DNA from: Siderastrea siderea
Lineage: Eukaryota > Cnidaria > Anthozoa > Scleractinia > Rhizangiidae
NCBI GenBank assembly: GCA_964030785.1
Contig: OZ034975.1
Span: forward strand, 44,674,069-44,738,068
Direction: 5' to 3'
Length of the DNA: 64,000 nucleotides
The first letter of the stretch is position 1. Each line of letters opens with the position of its first letter. A model generated the notes under the pieces. That model ran no database searches. It saw only the letters and a list, made by a program, of their open reading frames with translations, and had not been told where the DNA came from. The position numbers and the translations under genes were made by a program. Of the stretch, positions 1 through 11,386 are shown piece after piece.

Positions 1-60
1 GGGAAGAGTAAGATAAAGGAACGCTCTTCCGTCTAATATTTCTTGGAAAATGAAACAGAT

Positions 61-345
61 ATGGAAGCGCTTACGAACAACCAGCTAAAAATGCATTTGA
101 AACAACATGGTCTCAAGATAAGCGGAAGTAAGGCTGATTTACTGAACTAAACGAGTTCTCAGCCATGCACGTGCATGAAAATGCGGCCAGGGATGTTCTG
201 GAAGAGGAAAAAATTTTATAACTTGTGTGAAGACGACACAACTTCAGAATCAGAGTCAAGCGATTCCGATGGAGAGAACTCATATGTTGAAGAGTCATTT
301 GAAGTACTTTTTGTGCCTGAGGAAGACATCCAACACGTAAATTAG
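61..345 (+). pseudogene. SAP-motif protein fragment (broken)
   Basis: One frame reads MEALTNNQLKMHLKQHGLKI followed by SGSKADLLN, then a stop at 148-150. The same frame then continues without a stop through a Ser/Asp/Glu-rich stretch (around 237-275) to a TAG at 343-345. The first 29 residues have the two-helix SAP pattern (L..L...LK..GLK.SG.KADLL), a motif that usually binds A/T-rich DNA. The in-frame stop, and the lack of an open frame upstream of 61, argue for a decayed gene or a transposon-derived piece. A similar helix pattern occurs in the gene at 45055-47350, but the two are not obviously copies. Moderately sure of the motif, unsure of origin. Confidence 0.4.
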
Positions 346-1604
346 GTATGAGGGAACCAATGCCGGGAGGAAGCATTGGACGGGGTGGGGGGGGGGGGGG
401 TTCGACCTTAACATTATCAGTAGGTGAGGGGAGGTTAAAGTTAATTTTCGCTCAGTGATAGGGGGGGTGCGACTTAATTTTGACCCTTATTTTACCCATT
501 TTCCAACCCTCCCTCCAAGTAATTATTGCACAGTCCCTTACGCCGAAACAGCTGTCTATGGCTGAAACCCAGCTCTGTTGAAGTTCTATCAGTGTCGTGT
601 TGATGTCTTGCAAAGTCAAATCTTTCTACGTAGTCAGATCAGCCTTGGTGCTATGTTTGTCATTACAGATTTTTGCTGGTACTCTTCCTGAAGTGTTTAC
701 GATCTATACTCGCCGGCCTTCATTTTTGTTCTACAGAGTCTAAGGAGCCGTTATTTGGGTCGTCACAAAGGAGCGTTGTGTGATTACCCAAATGCATAGG
801 AGACGACATTGATCAGACTTTCCCAAAACTAGAAATTGTGGTACCAGTGCACGTGCGATATTTTAATTTCGGACATCGATTGCGTGCAGACATGAATTAT
901 TCCTTCCCATAATTCGTGTATGTACGTAGGCTACGTACGTGAAATTTTAAGGAAAATTTTAGTAGCTTAATAATTTCACGTACGTAAAATTAATTTCCGT
1001 TTCTTTTTCGTTTTTCCGCTTTGTTTCGTTTTATTCCTTTTTCGTTATGTTTGGTTCCATTCGATTCCGTGTTCGCAGTTACCATAAACAAATTACAGTT
1101 GCTTTACAAATTTAATAATGGAAGCGCTGCTTAAAGATCCGAACTTGATTTAGGAAGTTACCTTTTTACGTTTACGTAAGCCGTTCATTCATCGTCTCTA
1201 ATTTTACTTACGCACGTAAAGCCAGTTAAATTCACGCCCGTACGCACGTAAAATTTACGTAACAGTGGAAATCAACCTTTATGCTTTGCGCTTCAGGTTA
1301 CCGAATGAGTCGATCTGCTCAAGTAAGCTATACAGGCTCTGGCGATTACAATAAATACGTTTTCACGTTCACGTGTATATGGAAGCCTCACAGATACTAC
1401 CCTGGCTCCACAGGCCCGTTGAGTATAGATCAGATAGATAAGCAGGGGTATATCAGCCGCATCACAGCGGTTGGAGGGAATTTATTAGTGCGCCTTTCAA
1501 GCAGAGATTTACATAACTGGAACTCTGAAATTCACAACCCACTGATGACCCCATTTGTTTCCCTGCCGACAATCATAGTTAGTATCGACCTCACACGTTT
1601 TTTG
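346..1604. other. No gene recognised; G-tract and ACGT-rich palindromic repeats
   Basis: There is a poly-G tract near 384-400. Copies of an ACGTACGTGAAATT-like motif lie in opposite orientations near 930-990, with more degenerate ACGCACGTAAA copies near 1205-1262. This suggests an old inverted-repeat element. An open frame at 1281-1646 has no recognisable family features and runs into the next repeat, so it is not called as a gene. Confidence 0.35.
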
Positions 1605-1995
1605 AGGGGGAGGGGGGATTTTTTGGTCCGCTTCATGGGCCATTGATTTCACTCCACGCGTTTGAAAAGAATGACCACCTGATCACAAGTTCGATGACTA
1701 CAAGCTGAACCCAAGATCTGTAAACTTGAAAATGCGATGAATGAATAAACTGGCAATCATCAGAAATGCTCTCAAATAGCGCCGTTCCTGAAATAAAAGG
1801 TCGCCCTTGAGGAAAAATTCAGGAAAAGTGTTATCTGAGGCCAAGAAATATGACGGCCAGTAAAAATTCATTCACCGAAAGTTGAGCTGATCTTTGCCGA
1901 TCTTGCGATCCATAAACTTGTGATCACGTGGTTATTTTTTTCAAACCGCGGAGTGAAGTCAATAGTCCGTGAAGGGAGCTAAAAAGACCCTTCTT
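1605..1995. mobile_element. Inverted-repeat element (MITE-like)
   Basis: About 90 bases at the left end (TTTGGTCCGCTTCATGGGCC, then GATTTCACTCCACGCGTTTG and TGATCACAAGTT) recur in reverse complement at about 1905-1995. No coding capacity is seen between the arms. The ends are approximate and no target duplication was identified. Confidence 0.5.
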
Positions 1996-2154
1996 AACGG
2001 ACGTCTGAGGTCTGATCGTACTGTACATCGACAGCAAACCCGCCAGCCATGAAAACCAGAAACCTACGAAGTGATCGAAATCAATCAGTCATAGAACGCG
2101 ACCTTGACCTTTTTACCCCGCTAAGCTGAGCTTCTAAAGAACCGATGTTTGCCA

Positions 2155-2640
2155 TTTCAGAGATTTTCCAGTTTAGAGATTCCCCATTTTAGAGATTCCC
2201 TATTTTAGAGATTCCCTATTCTAGAGATTCTCCGTTTTAGAGATTCCCTATTTTAGAGATTCCCCGTTTTAGAGATTCCCTATTTTAAAGATTCCCCGTT
2301 TTAGAGATGCCCTATTTTAGAGATTCCCCGTTTTAGAGATTCCCTATTTTAGAGATTCCCCATTTTAGAGATTCCCTATTTTAGAGACTCCCCGTTTTAG
2401 AGATTTCCTATTTTAGAGATTCCCCGTTTTAGAGATTCCCTGTTATAGAGATTCCCTATTTTAGAGATTCCCTAATTTACAGATTCCCTATTTTACAGAT
2501 TCCCCGTTTTAGAGATTCCCTATTTTAGAGATTTCCTATTTTAGAGATTCCCTATTTTAGAGATTCCCCGTTTTAGAGATTCCCTATTTTAGAGATTCCC
2601 CGTTCCCCGTTCCCCGTTCCCCGTTCCCCGTTCGCTCTTT
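2155..2640. repeat. 16-bp minisatellite TATTTTAGAGATTCCC, then a CCCCGTT run
   Basis: About 27 tandem copies of a 16-base unit alternate between CCCTATTTTAGAGATT and CCCCGTTTTAGAGATT. The last part (about 2597-2633) collapses to a pure 7-base CCCCGTT repeat. The alternation suggests a 32-base higher-order unit. Confidence 0.9.
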
Positions 2641-4171
2641 TAGAGATAGCCTCTAAAATTTATTGTAATTTTCTCTTTGAAGCATTAATATTGAATGATG
2701 TTTTCCTGCATTTTCTGAAGGTTGTTGGTCTGTTATAGAAACGCGCAGAACAGTTTCAAATTCTCAGGGGTAGTGAAAATTTCTTTTGACAACTCTGTGG
2801 AATTCTGCGAAAGTTTCGTTTGTTGTATTCATTTTGTTTCGTGATAGCGAAAAAGTACGCGAACTGATCCAAACAAATTAGCTATTTAAGAACCAATATT
2901 GAGGTTTAAAGTATTGATGTTTTCATTAATTTTATCAGTGAAAAAAATTCCCCGATCCTGTACAGCTTTCTACAAAAATAATCCGCCCCTTTTGGAATTG
3001 TTTAAGTGCAACAATTGAAGAACTGCTCACAATCAAAGAGCTGACTTTCTTTCAGTGAAGCTTGTTAAAAAATCCAGTTGACAGGTCTGAGTCAATACCG
3101 TGCACAGGTATTTGAACGCCGATCCAACTTACAGTTGTTATCATTGTTTTGTGCAAAACAATGGGATTTTTGAAGTATGTTCAGTACATCCTGATAATTT
3201 ACTTCCCGGGTCTCAGTACGAAAACGAGATGGCAAGAGCTGACGCGTGTTGTGCGGGTATGCGCTGTCGGGCTCCGAATCGACGGACTCTCAGGCGTTTT
3301 CGAGTTGTACCTGTTGTTAAATTTTCGGGCCCGGAGCTATATCTTAAGATCAAAACCTATAGAACGTTGGGATAGTTTTTAGCCCGCATGTCAGCCCGAC
3401 TTGTTTTATCGACTTAGAATTTTATTGCTCAGCTTTCAAAAACAACAGAATTTGAGTCTTTAATACAAACATCGCGCACATAAAATAGCTTTCCGGGCCG
3501 GCCCGAAAAGTTATCGGGACTTTCGAGAAACGGGCCCCTGGTTTTGCAGCGTTTTATTCGGGGACTGTTTCGGATACTTTTTAAAAAAATCCGTATCCCT
3601 AGACTTTTGTGTCACATGTGTCCCTCTTCCAAAATGTGGAAAGAATCAACGCTCTTATTTTGATTGTACGAATATGTTACGTTGTTCAGGGTAGCTTTTT
3701 TAGTTTACTCCTCATGAAATGTTTTCAGAGTACTCGGAATATGTTTGAACACCCTCTTCACCGCCCCCCCCCCCCCCTTCCCTCCCCCCACACACACCGC
3801 CGCCTCCTCTTCCCCAGCAAAGCAAGGGGAACCCCGGTGCCAGTATTGTCTCGCTCAAGGTCCGCAAAAATTTTCCACCGGGCAAAATGGAGGGAAATGT
3901 CTTATGGTTAGAAATGAAATGTTAAAGGGATTTAATCCCCCAAAATGGCCCCAATTATATAATAACCGAACTAGACAAGTCAAGGATTGAAAAAGGAAAG
4001 CCACTTCGGCATTGTTTAAAATTGTGGAACAGAAAAATTTTCAAATTTTACATTGTAAATATTTACTGGCAACAGTTTTTAAGGAATGCGGAGGAACACA
4101 AAGAAATTCAAACAGTTAGTTCCTTTTGCAAATATTATGATGTACACATGCATACCTATGTTTTTCAACAG
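2641..4171. other. No gene recognised; upstream region or first intron of gene A
   Basis: Only short, unrecognised open frames are present, plus a C-rich tract near 3764-3788. No convincing signal-peptide exon with a good donor was found. In the paralogues the first intron is 4.7 to 8.4 kb, so gene A's first exon may lie left of the window. Confidence 0.4.
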
Positions 4172-4560
4172 CGCAAGGAGTTGCAGAAGATTACGATTAC
4201 GGAGACGCATATGAATACGACGACGACGATGATGATGGCGATAAATGCCCCACGATAGATTTACCACCCAGTATCGGCGGCAGATGCCACGTCAGCGACT
4301 TCTGCAGCAAAATCACGTGCGAAGCGAACGTAAACGAAAAGCCTGCCACGATTATATTCCAAGTGAACAGATGTGAGAAACCGCTAACTGCGACATTGAC
4401 AATCAAGTCGCTCGGATTTTCCGTCGATTGGTCGCATACGTTTAAAGATGGCGACATCATCAAACTTCCAGCGGATACGGGAGGGCTGAGCTCGGTTGCA
4501 AAATTTTCTGTTTCTCTCAAAGTTGCACTGAAGAGAGAAGGAAAGAAGCTGCGTTTTAAG
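4172..4560 (+). CDS. Gene A, domain exon
   Basis: Acceptor TTTTTCAACAG, donor AAG|GTATGT. Enters in phase 1 and leaves in phase 0. Carries the acidic/Tyr stretch, five of the six conserved cysteines and the WSHTFKDG core. Confidence 0.8.
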
Positions 4561-7375
4561 GTATGTTTTCCTTGATCAATTAGAATCTGCCTGCTGCTAT
4601 ACCTAGAACTACGTTGCTATGTAACGTATTACAAGGTCTTCTCTGATTTGCTGAGAAAACAATAGAACAAACAACAGAACAATGGACCCTAGCCCTGAAA
4701 ACAATAGAGCTGCGTGATACCAAGGTCCAATGAAATTAGAGGTTGTAAAGAGCTGCGTGGTATCTGCGTATTTTGAATTTCCATCCCGAGACTCCCCTAC
4801 AAAATAAAGTCCACAATCTTGACCTGTTTTGGTTTTTATGTTTTAGTCTGGGATTTTCTCTGTTTTTGGTCTAAAACTAAAGAAGAACGTATCGTTACTT
4901 TTGTTCCCAAGCTGACCCCGCGAGAGAAAATTGGATTTGAAGTTATCCATATTTCAATTAAAAAGACGCTTCATGTCAGTTCAAAACAAAATGGCGCCCG
5001 TTTTTAGCATACTTTTACGAGATTTGAAATTAATTTTCTTGAGAATGCTTGAGAATTTCATCGCGGGGTCACTTGGGCAAGTGAACTAGAGTGAGATGTT
5101 TCAAATAGCATTTAAAATGTTACCGTACTATGAGTAGTTTTTTGGTAAATATTTTTTGCACTTATTGCTCGAACGTTGAGCGGAATCCGTCTTAAACTCA
5201 TGTTTGTTGATCGCTAAGTCCTATTTAATTTGTTTAGTCTGAAATGGGCTCAGGGGGTCTATAGGGCGTCCCCCACCCCTTCATGTCATACTTCCTGAGG
5301 TTTCTCCCCCACCCCCCGGGTATTGGGTACTACATTGTTTTAATGTCAGGAGGCCATCCATTTGATTTTAGCTGGAACTGATGGGAGATGCTGATGTACC
5401 ATTCCTTCACTCATTGGATCATCCATTTGATGCCACTCTCTTGGAAGGGGAAATTCCACTTTCCTCTAAACAATGTGGTAAGAATTGTAATCTTAATCGT
5501 TGAAAATAGAGAGCTTTTCCAGTGGCACTTCATTTAAAGAAAGGTCAATGATGCAACTTGTTAATCACCAAAAATGTAGATGGAGAAACCAACCAGTTAA
5601 GCAGTGTTTAAAAATATACAACCAGTGATGTCAAACGCGAGAAATCGTGCTCAAGCCAGGACGCTACTGAGTCTGGATTTGCGCATGCCTCCGATTAGTA
5701 AATAAGCGTTCCTTGACCGTATGAATCAGATAGGATATATGTAGAGAGCTTAACGAACTGAAATCATTTGCATATGATGATATCTTTCGCAGCTTATTAA
5801 AACCCACTTTATAAGCAGTTGGTTATCAGTGAAAACACCGCATGAAACAAAAACGACAAGAACAACAACAAGAACAGCAAAACTAGCAAACAAACTCAAC
5901 AAATAAACAAACAAACAACAACACCGTTCAAGTTCATACTTCTTGTTCGTTATTTCAAGCCCCACGACTGTAGGTAAATTTACGCTTTGGAAATCTTTGT
6001 TTGCTGGGAGAGAAACTAGTATACGCCCATTTAGGGTAAACTTTTACCAAATTCGTAACAGTTTAACAAAAATATTATTCCATCAAAAACGACGTAACAC
6101 CCGCCATCCAAAAGCAAAATATCAAACTGACAGATAGAAGAAGGAGCGCGGGAAAAAATTTCGAAACTTGGTTAATGCAACCATCCAAAAGGGGGATAGA
6201 ACCACTGTCTCATGAATTAAGAACTTATCAGGCTCCTACTAGCTGATGCCCCATATGACACAAAAATCGATCAAACGGAAGCAGGGAAAATCATGACTAA
6301 CTATGGATGTAAGAATTAGCATAAATTACCTTTGTACAGTGAAACCCCGCTTTACGGACACCCGCTTAATACGGACACCCCGGTATTACGGACAATTTCG
6401 TGGGCCCCGACGAAAACCTTATACATTTTCTCTTAAATTAACCCGCTTAATACGGACACTCGTTAATACGGACAACGGACACTTTTCCGTGTCCCGAGTG
6501 ACAAACTGTTATACATTGTCAACCCCGCTTTACGGACACTGTTTATCTGTGCACTGTCAATTTTCATGGTCGCGATTATTTGCTAACTTCACCCTGGTCA
6601 AATAATGACAGAATTGGACGAGTTAAGACGATTTTATTACAAAGAGTAACTAAATAGCGTGAATCTTCAGTCCGCCTGGTTGTGTGGCAAGCTAAAAGCT
6701 TCCGTGCAAAGTAAAGTTACCGACTTTTTCGAATGAGTTTGTAGAGTTTAAGAACAGTTATGGTCAGATTTCCAGAGACGAAGGAAAATTTATAGAAAAC
6801 GTTCTGTTGCTGTCGAAATGCGTTTTATTTCTTGCAGATATAACTATAGTAAAGCTGCGACATTTTCAAATCATTCCACCGTTGCGTTTATTAAAGTTTA
6901 GTTCGAGTGTCTGACTAGATCGTAAGTTGTTCGTAAAAAAGTATTAATTATAATCAGAGAGTTCACAGTTTGCACTTGTTACAGTTACAGTACAATTAAA
7001 CGTTTTTTTTGCCGTCTTTGTGTCGATAAAACATGTATCCGTGACTTTTTCTGAGAACCCGCTTAATACGGACACCCCGTTAATACGGACAATTTGGCTT
7101 GTCCCTTTGGTGTCCGTATTAACGGGGTTCCACTGTATTTTGTTTTTCCAGGTTTCAGCGCTTGGTACAACAAACAACCGCGCTACATCAAGATATTGAT
7201 GATCGCTGGTCCTATCATGGCCTTCATCTTTTTATTCCTCCTCACCGTCTGCTGCTGTAGGATGTGCAAGCGCCGTGCGCCTGAGCGCCTGCAAGTTAAG
7301 CTGCCCAGTCATCGTCCCCAGATCTCCTCCACCAAAAGTAAGGTGCCCATGCAACAGCTGGTCAATGAGGCATAA
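4172..7375 (+). CDS. Gene A: cysteine-rich type I membrane protein (5' end missing)
   Basis: Three exons were identified: 4172-4560, 5372-5477 and 7152-7375 (stop TAA 7373-7375). Phases match the paralogues: phase 1, phase 0, phase 1. The first visible exon starts with an unusual acidic stretch rich in Tyr and Asp (EDYDYGDAYEYDDDDDDGD), then the family domain with C-P, C-x5-C-SKIT-C, N-R-C-E-K-P-L and VDWSHTFKDGD. The second exon closes the domain with ...SSKQC. The third encodes GFSAWYNKQPRY, a helix of about 23 residues (ILMIAGPIMAFIFLFLLTVC), a basic Cys/Arg-rich stop-transfer segment and a tail ending KVPMQQLVNEA. Predicted surface protein with a lumenal Cys-rich domain; the family is not one I recognise. 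The signal-peptide exon is not seen. An alternative acceptor at 4186 keeps the same phase and would remove five residues. It is the most divergent member of the array. Confidence 0.8.
5372..5477 (+). CDS. Gene A, domain-closing exon
   Basis: Acceptor TTTGATTTTAG, donor TGTG|GTAAGA. The 35 codons start LELMGDADVPFLHSLDHPFD and end with the sixth cysteine. Length, phase (0 to 1) and the LLEGE...C pattern match the equivalent exons of the paralogues, which is why this short exon is called. Confidence 0.75.
6337..7135. mobile_element. Tigger/mariner-like non-autonomous element in gene A intron
   Basis: Ends are CAGTGAAACCCCGCTTTACG and, reversed, CAGTGGAACCCCGTTAATAC, with a TA on each side (6335-6336 and 7136-7137), the target duplication of the Tc1/mariner superfamily. 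Both ends contain several short copies of TTAATACGGACA(CC). No transposase frame is left. The right end lies only 16 bases before gene A's last exon. Confidence 0.8.
7152..7375 (+). CDS. Gene A, membrane and tail exon
   Basis: Acceptor TTGTTTTTCCAG. Encodes GFSAWYNKQPRYIK, the transmembrane helix, a CCCRMCKRR stop-transfer segment and the tail ending KVPMQQLVNEA. Stop at 7373-7375. Homologous to the last exons of B, C and D. Confidence 0.85.
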
Positions 7376-8120
7376 GTGCACGGACTCAGGGTAGAAGGGA
7401 AAACGTGAGCGTTAACCTTGTTGCCTGGTTGACATTTTGTAAATGCTCTTTTATGAGGGCTTAGTTTAAAAAAAAATTAAATTAATTATACGTTTTCACA
7501 CAACATGAAGCACTGAAGGTGCCTGCAACAGCAGAATTAGATTTGTTTTTAGTGTAACTTCATTTCACTTCACCCTACTTATTAACTTTGTAACATATAT
7601 TAACTTTAAATTTAATTTAAGCTTAAATTGATTTACCTAAGCTCCGAATTTTCTTTGCAAAGTCTCAAGATACCCTTATATTACAAATACAATTAATATA
7701 CGAAATTGCGGTCTTCTTAGTCGTAAAAGGAAATTTTGTAAAATTCAATAAATGCTAGATAGAGCGTTGTGCTAAGTTCGTTCTCCTCAGTAAAAGTCAT
7801 TTTTCGCACAGGTGTTCAGACAATAAACTTTCTTCGATAACTTAAATTTACGTGATAAAGTTGGTACTATGTCATTTTATATAGGATAAAAGTATTGAAA
7901 CAGTGTTTTGATATGTACCTGTAGCTGCGGTTATAATAAACATCAAGAAAAAGTGTTTTACAATAAAACGTAAACAATCAAGAAACACGACTGTTTTCTA
8001 CAACGCTGTCCTTTTCAACGACTTTCCCGGCACCATGCACCACAACGCTTCAATCTCTTTTTATAACATAACAAAATAAGGTGCGCGCTCTGATTGGTCA
8101 ACATCTTACTTACTATTTGC
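7366..8120 (+). repeat. Direct repeat, copy 1 (gene A stop codon and 3' flank)
   Basis: Begins at the last codons of gene A (GAGGCATAAG) and runs through the 3' flank, including TGCCTGGTTGACATTTTGTA. A diverged second copy lies at about 9292-10070. It shows a partial tandem duplication of A's 3' end. Confidence 0.75.
7747..7752 (+). terminator. Candidate polyadenylation signal of gene A
   Basis: An AATAAA lies 372 bases after gene A's stop. Other AATAAA-like sequences follow nearby, so the cleavage site is uncertain. Confidence 0.3.
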
Positions 8121-9291
8121 CCATGAGTGAACGGTGACTAACAAGGCGGAAAATGGTTGGCCGATGAAACGAACAGTCCGCTCTTCAAGTGATGTGTGAT
8201 GCGGAGAAGGACTGGCACGAGCGCTTTTTCCCCGCGCGCTTCCGGTGCGTTTGGTAGCCGGTAAAATTTACCTTTCAACAAACCAGAAATCTCATTTTCT
8301 TCCCTTATTTTCAGCCAGCCGTGCACTATGATTAAAACGTTTTTCCACAGTCCTGGCTCACAGCTTAAAATGCTTATGTCTGCTTGCATATTGGTCAATC
8401 TTTTTCACACTAAGTTGGCTAAAAATGAGCTCAATTTGAGGGTGTCGAATGCTTGCTCTTGCCGCAAAACATGACCTGGTTGTCTTTCATCGTCTCTTTT
8501 ACAAAAGCTCCAAACTACTCTACCCTAAATCTTACATATTTTAAAGGTTGCGCCATGGCGTCAACTGTATGTAAACAAATTAAAAGTGAAATAAAGTTCG
8601 AAGATTTGTCCTCCCTTTATCTCACAAAAACGTAGCAAAGAAAACCGTCTACACTGAGGCGCAATTCTATTTGTAGTTCTTAAAGAAACAGACAATCATA
8701 GGAGAGGTTCTGGAGAAAAAGAAGAAGAAGCGCGGTGTTGATGTTGATTTGATTTAAGATGGCTTACTACATAAAACTATAGGTGGGACGAGCTGCACGC
8801 ATTATAAATACGTGTCATGCCACGCGTCATCCAAACGCCATTTTCCATCTTTTTACTTTATTCTGCTCGTTTTTAGACAGTTTTTGGGCACTTCTTTAGC
8901 ATTGATCAGGCGGATAAGACAACGAAAAGATAACCCAAAGTCGCCATCTTTCGGGAACTTAATAGATTATCAGGATTATGGAGGAAACCCAAGCAGGCAA
9001 CCATTTTGATCTAGCACCTAATTTGATCCCAGTCCACTGCATCACACCTTTTTGCTCGGACGCGCTCATTTCATCGCCCAACCTTTCCGCCCTGGGTGAT
9101 TAAATCTAGCTCGCGTTCAAAGCAGTACGCGTCAACTTTTCCGGGACTATAATTTGTATTTACGGTAGCGTTTGTAAAGGTTTTTATCCTAATATTGAGA
9201 TGAAGTGCACAAAAGTCACTCAGACTAACAAAAAAAAGGTTTCGTCCAACCATAAACTCGATGGTTGCACGCTGCACGTTTACCATTTCTT
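8121..9291. other. Intergenic, no gene recognised
   Basis: Holds short open frames only. The stretch near 9110-9290 is repeated, diverged, near 10080-10270 (AAAGCAGTACGCGTCAACTT and flanks), so it belongs to the same local duplication as the 3' flank of gene A. Confidence 0.35.
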
Positions 9292-10070
9292 ATGATGAGG
9301 CATAAGTACGCGGACTCAGGCTAGAAGTGAAAACATGACTGTTAACCATCTTGCCTGGTTGACATTTTGTAAATGCTCTTTTTTGAGGGCTTAGTTTTTT
9401 AATTCGATTAATTATTCGTCTTCCTCACAAGAACCATGAAGCACTGAAAGTGCTTGCAACAACAGAAGTAGTTGATAGTTTTTGCTATAAATTCATTTCA
9501 CTTCACGTCACTTCACTTATTAACTTTGTAACATACTTTTAACTTTAAATATAATTTAAAATGTTTCACCTATTAAGCTCCGAGTTTTCTTTGCAAAGTC
9601 GGACAAAACACAAAAGAATTCACCTAATATTACAGTGCAATTAAAGAAATTACGATCTTCTAAGTTGTAAAAGGAAATTTTGTAAACTTCAACAAATGCT
9701 AGATGGAGCATTGTGTTAAGTTCGTTCACCTCAGTAAAAGTCATTTTTCGCACCGGTGTTCAGATAACAAACTTTCTGTGATAACTTTAATTTACGTGAT
9801 AAAGTTGGTACCATGTCATTTTATATAGGATAAAATTATTAAAACTGTTTTTATATGTACCCGAAGCTGCGGTTATAATAGCCATCAAGAAAAAGGTGTT
9901 CTACAATAAAACGTAAACAATCGAGAATCATAACTGTTTTCTGCAACGTTGTCCTTCTCATCGACTTTCTTGTCACTGACCACAACGTAGCCAAATAACA
10001 AAAGTAGGGCGCGCGCTCTGATTGGTCAATATCTTACTTACTATTTGCCCATGGGTGAACGGTGACTAAA
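9292..10070 (+). repeat. Direct repeat, copy 2 of gene A 3' flank
   Basis: Matches 7366-8120 from GATGAGGCATAAG onward with scattered substitutions and small indels. It includes a relic of A's last codons but no membrane exon, so it is non-coding. Confidence 0.75.
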
Positions 10071-11089
10071 CTAGGCTAGCGCGCTCTCAAAGCAGTAGGT
10101 GTCAACTTTTCCCGGGACTATAATTTGTATTTACGACAGAGTTTGTAAAGGATTTATCCTAAAATCGAGATGAAGTGCACAAAATTCATTCAGGCTAACA
10201 AAAAAGGTTTCGTGCATTCATAAACTCCATGGTTGCACGTGGCTGCACATTTACCATTTCTTAATTATGAAACGTACAAGGCTGACAAACGTTAAGTTTG
10301 CGTTCCTAAGCCATGATTAAAATGCACAAAACACTCACTGATTGATATGAGCTGATTTCATCGAAAGTAAATTGTCCAAATTGGACCAAATTGGCTATCG
10401 TAGGCAGATACTGAAGCTGACGTTTCGAGCACTATACCCCTTTGTCACAGATCAACGTCTATATAGCTGGTAAATGGAACATTATTTTAGTTCGTTCTCT
10501 TGTAAAATTTCCGGTTGAGATATGGCGAATGGATTACAGTTCGCTTTTTTCCTGAGTGAGTAAATTGAAAGGAATTATGTCAATAATTAAACCCGCAAAA
10601 TTTCCGTGCCAGTTCAGAGGGTATTTGTGTTCTTATTGAGCGACCCAAGGCAAGTGACCTTTTGTGATAAATGTGGTAGGTTATATTGGTTTTCATTTTA
10701 AGTTGCATCTTCCACAGCGGTTTATAGGTTTTTATATAGTGCTTTACCAATTTTGTACTGCATATGAGAAGATATTCACTCATAACATGAACACTATTAT
10801 GATTTTACTAATCAAATAGCATGCACAAGGGAAGTTTTAACGATTAACCTCTAAGCGTTTCAGGCTGTGGTGACGTACTTCCTTAGTAATAAGAAACTTG
10901 TAATCAACACATCGCTTCCAAGAACAGCTCCATCACTGAATTTCCGGTACCTCCTATACGGTCGTATTTTTAGTACTCTTTGTGGCATATCATGAAAAAC
11001 AGAAATTGCGGCTGTGACCCTCACTGTTATAGTAGCTTTACTTCGAAAACTTTAGGACGTTCAAATGTCGAACAAAACTAAACGCCTGA

Positions 11090-11276
11090 ACATTTTAGCC
11101 TGTCGACAGACTCCCTAGTGAGGAATAGAGGCGAGATAAATCGGCGAGCGGAGTAATCCGAGTGTGGAGTGGGAAAAAAGGTTTTTTTTCAGTATGCCAG
11201 AGGATTAAGCCAGAGGACATCTCTCCAAGCGACCAGCCACTGACCAAGAGGCCTGAGGACTCTGGGAACGAGATTG
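11090..11276. mobile_element. Old repeat-derived sequence just upstream of gene B ATG
   Basis: The right-hand 35 bases (GCTGACCAAGAGGCCTGAGG-type, ending CTCTGGGAACGAGATTG) match the end of the short hairpin element at 53568-53668. The segment ends about 58 bases before the start codon and is shared with gene C (25562-25745), so it was present before the B/C duplication. Confidence 0.5.
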
Positions 11277-11334
11277 AAAGGAGAACGGAACAGGAAAAAG
11301 TGTTCCTACGCCAAACTCGACAAGACATGCAAAG

Positions 11335-11386
11335 ATGGAAGTAACCAAAATTTTCCTTGTCTTTTCCTTTATTGCGGCCATTAGAG
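11335..11386 (+). CDS. Gene B, signal-peptide exon
   Basis: ATG at 11335, donor AGAG|GTGAGT, phase-1 end. Encodes MEVTKIFLVFSFIAAIR, differing from gene C's signal exon at only three residues. Confidence 0.85.

Noticed and set aside
1281..1646. 121-codon open frame as a gene
   Set aside because: No recognisable motif, and its 3' part runs into an inverted-repeat element.
2155..2640. CRISPR-like array
   Set aside because: Pure tandem repeat without unique spacers, in a eukaryotic context.
3148..3225. Frame MGFLKYVQYILIIYFPG as signal exon of gene A
   Set aside because: No acceptable donor follows (GTCTCA), and it has no similarity to the signal exons of B to E.
3609..3700. Hydrophobic frame before CAG|GGTAGC as signal exon of gene A
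   Set aside because: It lacks an ATG in the right frame and the donor is poor.
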